This document shows positions 23,143 to 32,738 of a stretch of DNA of 44,360 nt, piece after piece; position 1 is the first letter of the stretch, and every line of letters starts with the position of its first letter. This DNA comes from Fulvivirga sp. M361 (GTDB taxonomy: Bacteria > Bacteroidota > Bacteroidia > Cytophagales > Cyclobacteriaceae): assembly GCF_007097395.1 (NCBI RefSeq), contig NZ_VKDC01000056.1, positions 1 through 44,360 on the forward strand, read 5' to 3'. The notes under the pieces were generated by a model. The model searched no databases and had not been told where the DNA came from. It was given only the letters and a program-made list of their open reading frames with translations. A program made the translations under genes and the position numbers.

Positions 23143-25844
23143 TGCGCTCTATGAAAAAAAATCATATAACTTTCCTGGTTAAGTGGATTAAACGGTTTTT
23201 CGGGTCTCCCCGGGTAATCCTCTTTAACATATTATGGTGCCTGTTAATTACCTCACTGGAAGCCCAACAGGTTTGTGGTGAAGAAACGATCCACAAGGCA
23301 TTACAACATTATGAAGAAGGGCGTTTTGAATCTTCCATTGAGTTATTAGTACCTTGTCTTGAGCAAAAAGGATTGGATAGGCGATCCCTAAAGGCGATTC
23401 ACCGAATAGTGGCTAACTCCTACCTGGCCATGGATCATTATAAAGATGCAGAAAAAGTAATTTTGCAATTGTTGGAAATGGTTCCGGATTTTGAACCTGG
23501 TTTTGAGGATGACCCTGAGCTGACCACAATGGTTACCCAACTTAAAAACAACTTATCTTCTAACCGGGTAACCTCCGTATCCAAAAGCAGTGAGAAACTT
23601 TCCAAAGCACCTGCTACCGTTATGGTCATTACGTCAGAGGATATTCGTAACCGAGGCTACATTGATCTGGAAGCACTTTTTAATGACCTTCCGGGTTTTG
23701 ATGTCTCGCGAACCTACGGAGCAACTTACTCTAACATTTATCAGAGGGGGTATCGCTCCAATAATACCGACCGGACTCTTTTCCTGCTGGATGACATGGA
23801 GGAGAACGACTTCTGGGGAAGCTTTCCATACTGGGCGAGACAATACCCCACTAACAATGTAGAGCGAGTAGAAATTGTTTATGGACCGGCTTCTACCATG
23901 TATGGGGCCAATGCCTTTTTAGGAGTTGTCAATGTCATCACCAAGGATCCTTTTGAAGGGCTTACCGATGAGTCTCCTACGTCACTCTTTACAGAAGTTG
24001 GGTCTGGGAGCAACCGCACTCGTTTCGTAGAAGCAGGCCTTAATACAAAGAGAAAGTCTATTTTTCTATCGGCAACGGTTAGGGGGTACTTTTCTGACGA
24101 GCATGACTTATCCGGATATCCTGATTACAATTATGCTGCAGATGACTACACCCCTGACCAGTACCAGGGTCTAAACTTAAATGATCTTGAAGAAGTGGCA
24201 GATTTTGTAAGAAAAAATGGTGCGGAAGATCAGAAGTTTTACACAGTATCCACTCATCAGGATTCCATCACGCTGACACGGGCAGGAGCTGAAGCGGCTT
24301 CCCGGCTTGATAGTGCGTTTATCGCCAACCAGAATTTAGAGTACAACAATCTTCTTGAACATTTATACCTGAATGTAAAACTAAAAACAGGTGACTTCTT
24401 AATGGGTTACCAAAACTGGAAAAGCTGGCATGGCTCTACCAACTATGGCACTGATAATGCTCGCCCTCCGGCCAATAGAGATAAGAATATCAGTGTCTGG
24501 CAACCGCGACAATCCATACTCTACATCAACTATGAAAAGGACTTGAATGATGACATTTCCATTAGCAACGTTGCCCAATACCGAATCACTAAGGTCAATG
24601 ACAAATCCAATATCATTAGCCTCAGAAACTACCGAAATGGTTCACTGAATCTTAGTAGTTTAATAGAACAAGTGAACCCTTATTGGGACATTGCTTTTTT
24701 TTACCAAAAATCTGCCCAGTTCAGAAATGAGTTCAGGTTTAATTACTCAGCTTCCAAAGCACTACAGATTGTGGGTGGATTGGAGGTAAAGAATAGTACA
24801 ATCCAGGGTGATTACAATCGGATTCCCGCGGATACTTCCGATTTAAAAACATTTAAAAAATCAAAATCCAATAGAGAGGATAGTATCAACTATTTTGTAC
24901 AACGCAATTTGGGTACATATGTGCAACTAACCAATAATTTTGGAGACATAGTCAGGCTTACTTTGGGAGGTAGGCTAGACTACAATCAGGTACGGGATCA
25001 ACTTGCTTATGCACCGGTCTTCAATCCACGCATAGCGCTTGTTATCACCCCAATGAAAGAAGAAGCTTTTGTGTTGAAAGGAATTTATGCTACTGCCTAT
25101 CAGGTTGCCTCTGTTCGTGACAAGTACTCAACTGCACCTACACGTTTATTACCCAATCCTGATCTCCAACCTGAGCGGGTTAAAAATTTTGAGTTCGGTG
25201 TCAGTTATCAAAAAGCAGGTATTCAGATAGATGCTACGGGTTATCATTCGGTGTATAGTAATGTGATTGGTCAAGTACAGGTTGGTTCAACAGGTCAAAA
25301 CCAAAATATAGGAGAACGGGAAGTTTTTGGCCTTCAATCCGCATTTTCTTACCAGTTAGGTAGCTCACATCTACTCCATTGCGATCTTTATGCCAACTAC
25401 AATTATACCCAGCCCTGGGATTACAAGCTTGATCGTGCTAAAAAACGGATCAATTCATCTAAGACAAAAGTAGGGGATATTTCCAGTCACCGCTTTAATC
25501 TTGGTATCAATGCACTCTTTTCCCAAAAAATTAACCTCAACCTAAGAATGAATTACGTTGGAGCAAGGAAGGTTGGTGAAGGCACGACTGTGCCGCATAA
25601 TCCGCAAGAAAATGACCAATTCGATGCCTACATGGTCTTAAATGGGGCCATTACCTACCGAAAACTCCTGCCTGGTCTGGATGTACAGCTTGTGGTGAAC
25701 AATTTATTGGACAAAGAATATTTCCACCCGGGTATAAGAAGTGCTGATGGCATCACTCAAGCTTTCCGTACACCGCAAAAGGGTATCAACTACTTAATAA
25801 CGCTCACTTATAACACCGGCTTTGTAAAGTCAAAAAATCAATAA
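23142..25844 (+). CDS. TonB-dependent receptor with TPR-like periplasmic extension
   Basis: The 900-residue protein has an N-terminal signal region ending near SLEAQQ. An alpha-helical TPR-like segment (about 45-135, ALQHYEEGRFESSIELLVPCL and on) takes the place of the usual carboxypeptidase-like domain. A plug domain follows (about 150-280: KAPATVMVITSEDIRNRGY, VERVEIVYGPASTMYG, NVITKDP), then a beta-barrel ending in VNNLLDKEYF and a terminal aromatic strand. Its ATG shares one base with the stop of the STAND gene, so it is translated from the same message. A TonB receptor in an operon with TIR and STAND proteins is unusual. It may be the surface sensor of that system rather than a nutrient importer. 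Ligand unknown. Confidence 0.88.
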   Translation: MRSMKKNHITFLVKWIKRFFGSPRVILFNILWCLLITSLEAQQVCGEETIHKALQHYEEGRFESSIELLVPCLEQKGLDRRSLKAIHRIVANSYLAMDHYKDAEKVILQLLEMVPDFEPGFEDDPELTTMVTQLKNNLSSNRVTSVSKSSEKLSKAPATVMVITSEDIRNRGYIDLEALFNDLPGFDVSRTYGATYSNIYQRGYRSNNTDRTLFLLDDMEENDFWGSFPYWARQYPTNNVERVEIVYGPASTMYGANAFLGVVNVITKDPFEGLTDESPTSLFTEVGSGSNRTRFVEAGLNTKRKSIFLSATVRGYFSDEHDLSGYPDYNYAADDYTPDQYQGLNLNDLEEVADFVRKNGAEDQKFYTVSTHQDSITLTRAGAEAASRLDSAFIANQNLEYNNLLEHLYLNVKLKTGDFLMGYQNWKSWHGSTNYGTDNARPPANRDKNISVWQPRQSILYINYEKDLNDDISISNVAQYRITKVNDKSNIISLRNYRNGSLNLSSLIEQVNPYWDIAFFYQKSAQFRNEFRFNYSASKALQIVGGLEVKNSTIQGDYNRIPADTSDLKTFKKSKSNREDSINYFVQRNLGTYVQLTNNFGDIVRLTLGGRLDYNQVRDQLAYAPVFNPRIALVITPMKEEAFVLKGIYATAYQVASVRDKYSTAPTRLLPNPDLQPERVKNFEFGVSYQKAGIQIDATGYHSVYSNVIGQVQVGSTGQNQNIGEREVFGLQSAFSYQLGSSHLLHCDLYANYNYTQPWDYKLDRAKKRINSSKTKVGDISSHRFNLGINALFSQKINLNLRMNYVGARKVGEGTTVPHNPQENDQFDAYMVLNGAITYRKLLPGLDVQLVVNNLLDKEYFHPGIRSADGITQAFRTPQKGINYLITLTYNTGFVKSKNQ

Positions 25845-26008
25845 CGAAAGTTAATTCCCATAACCACACATTCAAAACACACACTTGATAACAAGTTTAT
25901 GGGATCAAACAGAGATAAGGCCTGTCATGCCCAAAGAAACCATGACCAGGTAAAAACTATTAAACAAATCATGGACAATTTCTTAAGAGTAAGACCAAAA
26001 AAACCAAT

Positions 26009-26821
26009 ATGGAAAATGCATATGATAAGCGAATTGTGACCTATGAAAAGATTACCAGCTTTTCTGAGGAGATGTTTTCAAAGATGGAAGAGATTGTCCA
26101 TCCTCAAGAAGGGCAGTATATTCTAGACGTTGGCGCTGGATACGGTGCGGTTACCCAAGCCATTTTTAAACGAAACTCCGGGGCTAACATTTACTACTCT
26201 CTGTTGGAAAAAAGCACTGTACAACTAGATAGGGCCAGGGAAGCAATCAGAAAATTGACCGATGAAGATATTAGAGAGAAGTATTTTCGCTTTTTTAATT
26301 GCCCAATGACCGATACTCCTTTCCCAAAACATTATTTTGACACGATCATAGGTAAGATGATTTTGCATGAGCTTCCCTCTGCGGAGCAAAGTATTGCCGT
26401 ATCAGAGATGTACCGTATTTTAAAACCGGGCGGAACCTTTTACTTATGGCAGACTATTTTAGATGAAACAACAGTCACTTTTTTTGGAAATCTGATGCGG
26501 AAAAAAGACGAGTTAGCCGGTTATGATTCCATGACCCGTGATCGGCATTTTGTTAAGGAACGTACTTTTTACTCACTGTTCCAACAGGCAGGTTTTGGCA
26601 CATGGAAGAAAGAACAAACGTTTGAATACCAACTAAATAGTCGTTATCGCCTGGCGTCCGAGTTCAATAATGATGAAGACAAACTTCAACAGTGGCATCA
26701 ATACATTCTGGAAATGGTGAACGAGCGTGGTGCAAACTTTGCTAACCGTATTAAATTTTCCATAAAAGACGGAAATGTCAGTCTATCCTTTAAACAGGGC
26801 ATCTTTTCAGCCACTAAATGA
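26009..26821 (+). CDS. SAM-dependent methyltransferase
   Basis: The 270-residue soluble protein has the class I methyltransferase fold. Motif I is ILDVGAGYGAVTQAIF (about residues 39-54), the motif IV region is FDTIIGKMILHELPS, and the post-motif is MYRILKPGGTFYLW. Substrate cannot be read from the sequence. The C-third (KKEQTFEYQL, WHQYILEMVNERG) is not familiar. It lies 164 bp after the TonB receptor on the same strand, so it may be the last gene of that operon or have its own promoter. Confidence 0.85.
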   Translation: MENAYDKRIVTYEKITSFSEEMFSKMEEIVHPQEGQYILDVGAGYGAVTQAIFKRNSGANIYYSLLEKSTVQLDRAREAIRKLTDEDIREKYFRFFNCPMTDTPFPKHYFDTIIGKMILHELPSAEQSIAVSEMYRILKPGGTFYLWQTILDETTVTFFGNLMRKKDELAGYDSMTRDRHFVKERTFYSLFQQAGFGTWKKEQTFEYQLNSRYRLASEFNNDEDKLQQWHQYILEMVNERGANFANRIKFSIKDGNVSLSFKQGIFSATK

Positions 26822-27061
26822 AAATCCCACTTTCCGTATTTTTCTACTGACAGCAGTACCACCGCCTATAGAGGGGCTATACTTGTAATTTCATACCACT
26901 TTCAAGCCAGGAAGGTTTATTGCGTCTAAATGACATGATGCTGGTTTTCAACAATTTTCATTAAAGCAGAACTTCTAATTACATAAAAGGTCCGGAAACT
27001 CCTGCATGGGTAATGCCGCACCGTGAGCTAAAACAAGACTTCATTATAAAATTTTAAGTAG

Positions 27062-27146
27062 GAGCATGTTTGAAATTCTCAAAATTGGCCGCTGGGCCGG
27101 CATTCCGGGCGCAGGCTTGCTCAAAACTCAAAATTTAAACATGCTC
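27062..27146. repeat. Short inverted-repeat element (MITE- or REP-like)
   Basis: GAGCATGTTT at 27062-27071 and AAACATGCTC at 27137-27146 are perfect 10-bp inverted ends. The pairing continues imperfectly into AAATT-type sequence. The 65-bp core is markedly GC-rich (GCCGCTGGGCCGGCATTCCG). Size, ends and composition suggest a non-autonomous dispersed element or REP hairpin. The rest of the 26822-27163 gap shows nothing else. Confidence 0.55.
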
Positions 27147-27163
27147 TAAAAAAATCTTTCTAT

Positions 27164-27367
27164 ATGAAAAAAACAGCCAAAACCTTTGAGCAAGGTGAAA
27201 TAGTATGCAAGATCGCTACCGGAGAGTCATTTACGGTACTTCATATTTCCAATGGTACAATCACCCTTTCTAATACCCGCGGATCAGTCTGTATACCTAC
27301 CTGCAGGGGGTATGAATACAAAGTATTATCCCCGAGGAAACTCCAGAAGAATATAAAGCTTAAGTAA
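27164..27367 (+). CDS. Small hypothetical protein
   Basis: The 67-residue basic protein has an SH3-like beta pattern (EIVCKIATGESFTVLHISNG, then ITLSNTRGSVCIP) and a lysine-rich tail. ATG follows the inverted-repeat element by 17 bp, with little Shine-Dalgarno sequence. No family recognised. The regular hydrophobic alternation makes it more believable than a chance frame. Confidence 0.4.
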   Translation: MKKTAKTFEQGEIVCKIATGESFTVLHISNGTITLSNTRGSVCIPTCRGYEYKVLSPRKLQKNIKLK

Positions 27368-27777
27368 TGCTGGACTAACCTGTGCTTACTTACCTTCAAC
27401 AATTTGATTTATCCAATCGCTATCAGGTAAACGTAATACATTACGAGTCTTTTTTAGGACGCTTTAGCAGCCTGCATACTCATTTTTAACCACATAGAAG
27501 TTATTACACTTCCTCTTAACCCATACCATTTCATTTTATATTCTCAGTGTTAGTTATCTATTTTATAAAACTTATTATACTGTCAAATATTTTGCGTAAA
27601 AACTTGATAAATGAATAACTCTTGACCTCCTCTGACCTTTTTCGATTTTTATCTGCCGTATTAATAAACTTCCTACTCCTAATTACCACTCCCGGGTAAT
27701 CCTTCGACAATTTCCGTATTGAGGAGGTCAAGGAGGTCAACAGATCTCTTTTCAAATAAGTTATCTTCAGAATCTTC
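27368..27777. other. 410-bp gap with an inverted repeat
   Basis: TTGACCTCCTC at 27622-27632 and GAGGAGGTCAA at 27721-27731 are perfect 11-bp inverted arms 88 bp apart. The right arm is followed by a second GGAGGTCAA. A 75-codon minus-strand frame (27558-27785, TTG start) spans them. It is basic and unlike any family I know, and I do not count it as a gene. Confidence 0.4.
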
Positions 27778-27976
27778 CTAGACAATAGTAATTGATGCTT
27801 TCAAAATCTGTGGTACACGGTTAATTTTACTAACCACTTCGAATCCATCTAAAGGAATGTCATTATACTCGTCAGCTTCTGAAGCAATGCCCCAGCTTAA
27901 CTCGTAATAGAGTTTTTTCCTGTTTTGAAGACTTTCAAGTAATAGCAAACACCCCCCAATACCCTCTTTTCCTTCC
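27778..27976 (-). pseudogene. Orphan coding fragment beyond the CHAT copy
   Basis: On the minus strand, directly after the CHAT copy, a frame with no start codon but protein-like content runs to a TAG at 27778-27780: LYYELSWGIASEADEYND, then PLDGFEVVSKINRVPQILKA. It is in a different frame from CHAT. It is absent from the full-length CHAT locus, whose downstream sequence differs. It looks like the 3' end of another gene cut off where the CHAT segment joined. Family unknown. Confidence 0.4.
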
Positions 27977-27979
27977 CTG

Positions 27980-29284
27980 TCATTTTTTCATCTGTTTCTT
28001 ATAAAGAACAATACCTATGCCCATCACCAAAAGCAATCCGAGTCCAAAAGCTATCACAGTTATCGCTCTACTTTCCCGAAACGCAATTGGACTACTGTCT
28101 CCAATGGTAATAAAAGAAGCCCAGTAATATGGATGAGAGTACACCGGATGGCCACTGTTGTTAAGGTAATGAAGTTGTGCATTTCTGAGTGACGCATCTA
28201 CGGACAGACCATCGGCGAGGTATTCGTAAAACTGAACCATAATGGTGGAGGAGGCCAAATCCGATACATTCCACAGGCTGATGGTTTGCGTAGGACATCC
28301 TGCATACATAAAGGCGCGAGACAAGCTCATAACCCCTTCTCCTTTTTTGATCTGTCCCCTACCCGTATTGCAAGCACTCAGCACAGCCATCCGGTTGGGT
28401 AATTGCATGCTGTAAATATCAGATGCGTAGAGTAAATAATCCGTTTTCGAATTGTTTGAGCCAGTTGTGTCACGTTCTGTTCTTGTTTCTGTGGAAGGAG
28501 AGAATACCAGACACGAATTCAATGATTCCTGATCGTCCAGCAGGGCATGCATAGTCAGTTGGACGACGGAATATTCCGGGGCCTTTTCCCGAAACCTGCT
28601 CGCTGTGGCCTCTGCCCCCAGCCAGGCATCTCCATCCATGATCTCAGCGATCTCCTGAACCTCTTTTTCAGCACCGGGAAGTTGCACCTCTCCCGCACGG
28701 ACCAGGCTGGCCAGCATGTCAGGCCAGCGTTCTTCTTTACCAGGTAAGGAATCATAGGCAGGAGCAAACCCTCCGAAGGCATAACGCGCATGGTTATTAG
28801 CTTCTGATGTCTGTTTGATGGACTCCACCCACAGGTTGGCAGAAGCTGCGTAATGCAGGTCATAATCCTTGATGACATACGGTAGTTGAGAGAACCTGCT
28901 GACAGTTTCGTTCGAAGGTCCTGGCTTCACAAGCGTACCAAAGTTAAGTTGTGCCAGTTTACCATCCGGTACGATGACCAGCGACTGAATATCAGCGGGC
29001 AAATTCGAAAGTGGCTTTTCTAATAAGAGGCGATACAGTTCTGTTGCCAACTCATTATAAGCCAACACATCCAGCATGTCCGGATCCGGTGGGGCCTGGA
29101 GTTGGTTTTGAAAGGTGTTTAATCTGCTGTCCAAAGAATCAGTAAGTGAAAGGGTGTCTAACCAAAGTTCTTGGTGGGTCAGGGTAAAAACGAACAAGGA
29201 TTTACCATCCAGGAAGTACTCAATCAGGGCTTTATCCGGACCAAGCTCCTTTTGTACCTCTTCCGGAGGGGCGATCTTTTCCTG
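27980..29284 (-). pseudogene. 5'-truncated duplicate of the CHAT-domain gene
   Basis: This segment is nearly identical, without gaps, to 916-2220, at a constant offset of 27,064 bp and the same orientation. It covers the CHAT domain and the terminal membrane helix, and lacks all TPRs. The frame is open from a stop near 29285, but no ATG is present. The first plausible start is TTG 29197, giving 405 residues. Cys of SACNTG and the His of MHALLDD are kept, but scattered substitutions occur (HLAMHA has become QLTMHA). Similarity stops abruptly at 29284 and near 27964. I read it as a duplicated fragment, possibly expressed but more likely a pseudogene. Confidence 0.8.
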
Positions 29285-29696
29285 TGATTATTATTTGCCA
29301 TCATAAATTGTTAGGACACCTTTAATCCTAAGTTTAAATTGGTTAATCTTTAATAATGGGATGATCGATTTATCTGAGAAAAGAATTTAATAGAATACCA
29401 ATTCATATAGTATAACACCCATAAGTTAAAACTAGATTACTCGTATTTTGAAATTTCTACTTCTAAGGGACCTAAATTTAGATAAAGCCTTAAAAAGGGC
29501 ATCATTAACGGATTAAGAGGGGTTAAATAGATAAAGCCAGAACCTGGAAAATCTTAGCTTGTTGAATTTATTACAGGCAACCAACGTTTGGGATCTTACA
29601 ATAATGATGGACATTTGCCTCTTGAATCTGTTGAATTCGAATTTTCGAAGGTAATATTTCAACCGCAGAACCTGCAGCAAGCTTAATTCTCAAACC
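29285..29696. other. 412-bp AT-rich gap before the GH5 gene
   Basis: No gene is supported. The left edge is the breakpoint of the CHAT duplication. The right part should hold the promoter of the GH5 gene. A TTCGAATTTTCGAA palindromic string lies near 29637-29650. Confidence 0.4.
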
Positions 29697-30701
29697 ATGA
29701 ATTTCTTTAAAAAGTGTTTATTTATTTGCCTGTTACTATTTAGTCAAACATTACTATGGGCCCAGGAAACAATTTCAAAAATCGAAGTCCGTGGCAATGA
29801 ATTTGTAGATGAGTCGGGACAGGTAATCGTTTTTAGAGGCTACAGTTCCAGTGACCCGGATAAGCTTGAAACTGAGAAGAAATGGAATAAGCGATATTTT
29901 GCCGAACTAAAGAACTGGGGGGCCAACATCGTCAGGTTTCCCGTACATCCGAAAGCCTGGAGAGAAAGAGGGAAGGAAAATTATTTGGCCCTATTAGACG
30001 ATGGCATAAAATGGGCAGAGGAATATGGACTGTATGTCATTATCGATTGGCATAGTATAGGTAACCTAAAAACCGGACTATATCTGTCAGATATGTATTA
30101 CACAGATAAAAACGAAACATTTAATTTTTGGAAAATAATAGTCGAACGATATGGTAAGAATCCAATCGTTGCTTTTTATGAGCTGTTCAATGAGCCAACT
30201 ACGAATGAAAACAGGTTTGGTCGTTTATCATGGAATGAGTGGAAAACCATAATGGAAGAAATCATTATTGTGGTTAGGGCCAATGGTGGGGAGGGCATTC
30301 CATTGGTAGCAGGGTTCAACTGGGCTTACGACCTTACTCCCGTCAAATACAAGCCGATTGAAGCAGAAGGAATAGCTTATGTGAGCCATCCCTACCCGCA
30401 AAAAAGGGAAAAACCCTGGGAAGAAAAATGGACGGCAGATTGGGGTTTTGTTAAAGAAAACTATCCATTAATACTCACTGAAATGGGTTATTGTGGCCCA
30501 AATGACCCGGGAGCACATGTTCCTGTCATAAGCGACGAATCCTATGGTATCGCCATTACTGATTACAGCGACCGGCGTAACATCTCCTATATTGTTTGGG
30601 TGTTTGACAGCCAATGGTCACCCAGACTGTACATTGATAACAAATTTACACCTTCGGGTAGCGGGAGATTTTTTAAGCAAAAACTGAACACTTATAAGTG
30701 A
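29697..30701 (+). CDS. Secreted glycoside hydrolase family 5 (cellulase/mannanase-like)
   Basis: The 334-residue protein has a signal peptide (to about residue 22, LLWAQ) and a GH5 barrel. Visible markers are GANIVRFPVHP, YGLYVIIDWHS, the acid/base Glu166 in FYELFNEPTT, HPYPQ, and the nucleophile Glu262 in LILTEMGY, with a late W-x-F-D-S-Q-W aromatic motif. It would cut beta-1,4-glucans or mannans in the periplasm or outside. No carbohydrate-binding module or sorting domain is attached. It stands alone, not in a polysaccharide utilisation locus. Confidence 0.92.
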   Translation: MNFFKKCLFICLLLFSQTLLWAQETISKIEVRGNEFVDESGQVIVFRGYSSSDPDKLETEKKWNKRYFAELKNWGANIVRFPVHPKAWRERGKENYLALLDDGIKWAEEYGLYVIIDWHSIGNLKTGLYLSDMYYTDKNETFNFWKIIVERYGKNPIVAFYELFNEPTTNENRFGRLSWNEWKTIMEEIIIVVRANGGEGIPLVAGFNWAYDLTPVKYKPIEAEGIAYVSHPYPQKREKPWEEKWTADWGFVKENYPLILTEMGYCGPNDPGAHVPVISDESYGIAITDYSDRRNISYIVWVFDSQWSPRLYIDNKFTPSGSGRFFKQKLNTYK

Positions 30702-30855
30702 ACCACAAAGTAGCATGTGTAATAATGTAAGAGTACCGTCCGGCTATATTGAAAAAGGAATTAAACTTACCTGTTGACCGTGTCCTTAGAACATCTTAAT
30801 CCATCAAGGCTTCTTAAAGCACAATGTTTTTAAGAATTGGCACCTAATCCATAAT

Positions 30856-31416
30856 CTATTGTGGCTTTTTTTTTGTTGCTGAAGCGATCTTAATTCCCAA
30901 AATCCCAAAACCCATTGTCAAAGACATAAATATTCCCATGTAGTTCAGCAAAAAAAGGATAACAGTAAGCTGTATGGTCAGGGAGGAAGAGCTTTGGATC
31001 ACTTTATATACATCATCCCGTCCCCATGCTTCTACCAATTTCATATGACTGCCATGCATTTGGAGGCCTTCTTGCAACTCCCCATTCGGCCAAATTGGAA
31101 AGAGAAGATCAGCAGTATGTGGGATCTCTTCGACATAATAACCATAAAGGAAAAGGTATGAAACAAACATGAGTACAAAAGTGATCCCCAGGATAACGGC
31201 ATATTTTGTAATTCGTTGGGAGGGTAATCGCTTGATCTTTTGTTTATTGACCCATAACATCAAAAGGGTCAGTGCACATACGGACTCTATAGAGGCTCCA
31301 AAAACCACCTGTGAAGCTCCGGGAGGAACTCCCAGCTTGGTAATCAGTATGGTCATCCCTGGTATTAAGGCAAAAGTTGCCGAAATACCTGAAAATACAT
31401 TGCCTAGTTCTTTCAT
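30856..31416 (-). CDS. Hypothetical integral membrane protein
   Basis: The 186-residue protein has about four membrane helices (near 10-28, 36-56, 68-92 and 145-178), with a polar loop in between that would face the periplasm. No family recognised. Its ATG follows the stop of the upstream gene with no spacing (TAAATG), so the two are co-translated and probably form a pair with the secreted 246-residue protein. Confidence 0.65.
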   Translation of the reverse strand: MKELGNVFSGISATFALIPGMTILITKLGVPPGASQVVFGASIESVCALTLLMLWVNKQKIKRLPSQRITKYAVILGITFVLMFVSYLFLYGYYVEEIPHTADLLFPIWPNGELQEGLQMHGSHMKLVEAWGRDDVYKVIQSSSSLTIQLTVILFLLNYMGIFMSLTMGFGILGIKIASATKKKPQ

Positions 31417-32157
31417 TTAGAATTGTACACTTACGGACTGCACAGGCTCTACCGATTGGGGTAGCGGTCGATGGGTAATCGTTTTAAACCTGCCGTTTGC
31501 ATGAAAAATAATCTTAAAAACCGTTTGATCAATACGCACAAACGTATCCGTAACAGAAGTATTTACCTTGTAGAGTTCCATATCTTCAATACTTCGCTCC
31601 AGCTTGGTATCGCTGAAAAGTTTATCCCATACCCGAATAGGCACCATGTACACTTCTGCACCCTTAGGATCTGACCTGATTTCAAGCTTGATCACGCTCA
31701 GGTCTACCCCTCCATAGGGGATTTTCAACGTTCTTTTATCTTTTGCCCTTAACCAGTTCCACATGCTATAGGAATTCTTGGCTATCCCCGTACACTCCAG
31801 TTCATCTATACTTGTTGAAATCTCGGCAGGCACATCTGCCTTGATCAGGTACCTGGTATCCGAATCCTGTTGTAATGGCCGGATCCAACCCGACTGCCAA
31901 TCTATATCAGAACCTTCCGGGGTTTTGAGTGTAAAAGCTACAATTTTATAGTTGCTCAAGGTTTCACTTTCCACATGCATAAAAAAGGAAACCATCCGGG
32001 AAGTATCTATCTGACCCGATGCAGACAGACTTGAAGCAATTAGTAAGTATAAAAACATACTCACCCTTTTCATCAGATATTCACTCATTTCTTTTGGCAT
32101 TTTCTTCACTACAAGCATAGAATACGTCTTTATTGTATATAGGTGTTTGAGTGACAT
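31417..32157 (-). CDS. Hypothetical secreted protein
   Basis: The 246-residue product has a hydrophobic segment (MFLYLLIASSLSASGQ) about 35 residues in, so the real start may be an internal Met near 32088 giving a normal signal peptide. The mature part is beta-rich with no Cys pair or catalytic motif I know. It is coupled to the downstream membrane protein. Extracytoplasmic location is likely, role unknown. Confidence 0.6.
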   Translation of the reverse strand: MSLKHLYTIKTYSMLVVKKMPKEMSEYLMKRVSMFLYLLIASSLSASGQIDTSRMVSFFMHVESETLSNYKIVAFTLKTPEGSDIDWQSGWIRPLQQDSDTRYLIKADVPAEISTSIDELECTGIAKNSYSMWNWLRAKDKRTLKIPYGGVDLSVIKLEIRSDPKGAEVYMVPIRVWDKLFSDTKLERSIEDMELYKVNTSVTDTFVRIDQTVFKIIFHANGRFKTITHRPLPQSVEPVQSVSVQF

Positions 32158-32406
32158 TTACTATTCCTGAACTTTTTCATTGTTGATATGCATTCAATGT
32201 AAAGAAAAACGACATGAAATTATCCTACCATTGCAAATTCGGCAAATATCTTTAATACCCGGGCTTTGTCAGGAAGTTGATAATGTCAAACTACTAAATA
32301 AAATGCATACAAATTGAAGTTATCCTAAAAGTTATACATGATCTTATAGCACTGAAAAAGTCTTTTTTGATTAAAAAAAGAGGATAAATTCATTTCAAAA
32401 CACTGA

Positions 32407-32553
32407 CTATAAGGGTAATGCAGAGCGAAAGTGTCTTGGTAATAACGTAATGCGTTTTGATATTTCTTCTTTGAAAACCCACATGAGTAAGGTCAGTAAA
32501 AAAAAGCAACAAAGTATAAAATAACGGATACTACGTTTTCTATTTCTGTTCAT
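32407..32553 (-). CDS. Possible small single-pass membrane protein
   Basis: A 48-codon ATG frame encodes a basic N-terminus (MNRNRKRSIR), one hydrophobic helix (YFILCCFFLLTLLMWVF) and a basic tail. This is the layout of many small bacterial membrane proteins. There is no clear Shine-Dalgarno and no family match, so it rests on composition alone. Confidence 0.3.
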   Translation of the reverse strand: MNRNRKRSIRYFILCCFFLLTLLMWVFKEEISKRITLLPRHFRSALPL

Positions 32554-32738
32554 CCAGATTAGATTTTCAATTGTTTTCTTTAGGTAAATTAATGTTGATG
32601 CCTTAAAGAAAGGATCACATGAGCTATTTTCGATAACAGAGAGATCAGTCCCGGACTACTGTAAAACCTTGTAAGCCTAAAATTTTATTAATCCCACCAT
32701 CCCGACTTCGGGCTATATGGGTAGCCATTCAAAAACAC

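Noticed and set aside
27622-27731. Inverted GAGGAGGTCAA arms as a terminator
   Set aside because: The arms are 88 bp apart and no T tract follows; a terminator would need a short loop.
28547-28747. Plus-strand frame inside the CHAT copy, matching one at 1483-1683
   Set aside because: It is conserved only because the underlying CHAT segment is duplicated; it is antisense to the catalytic region.
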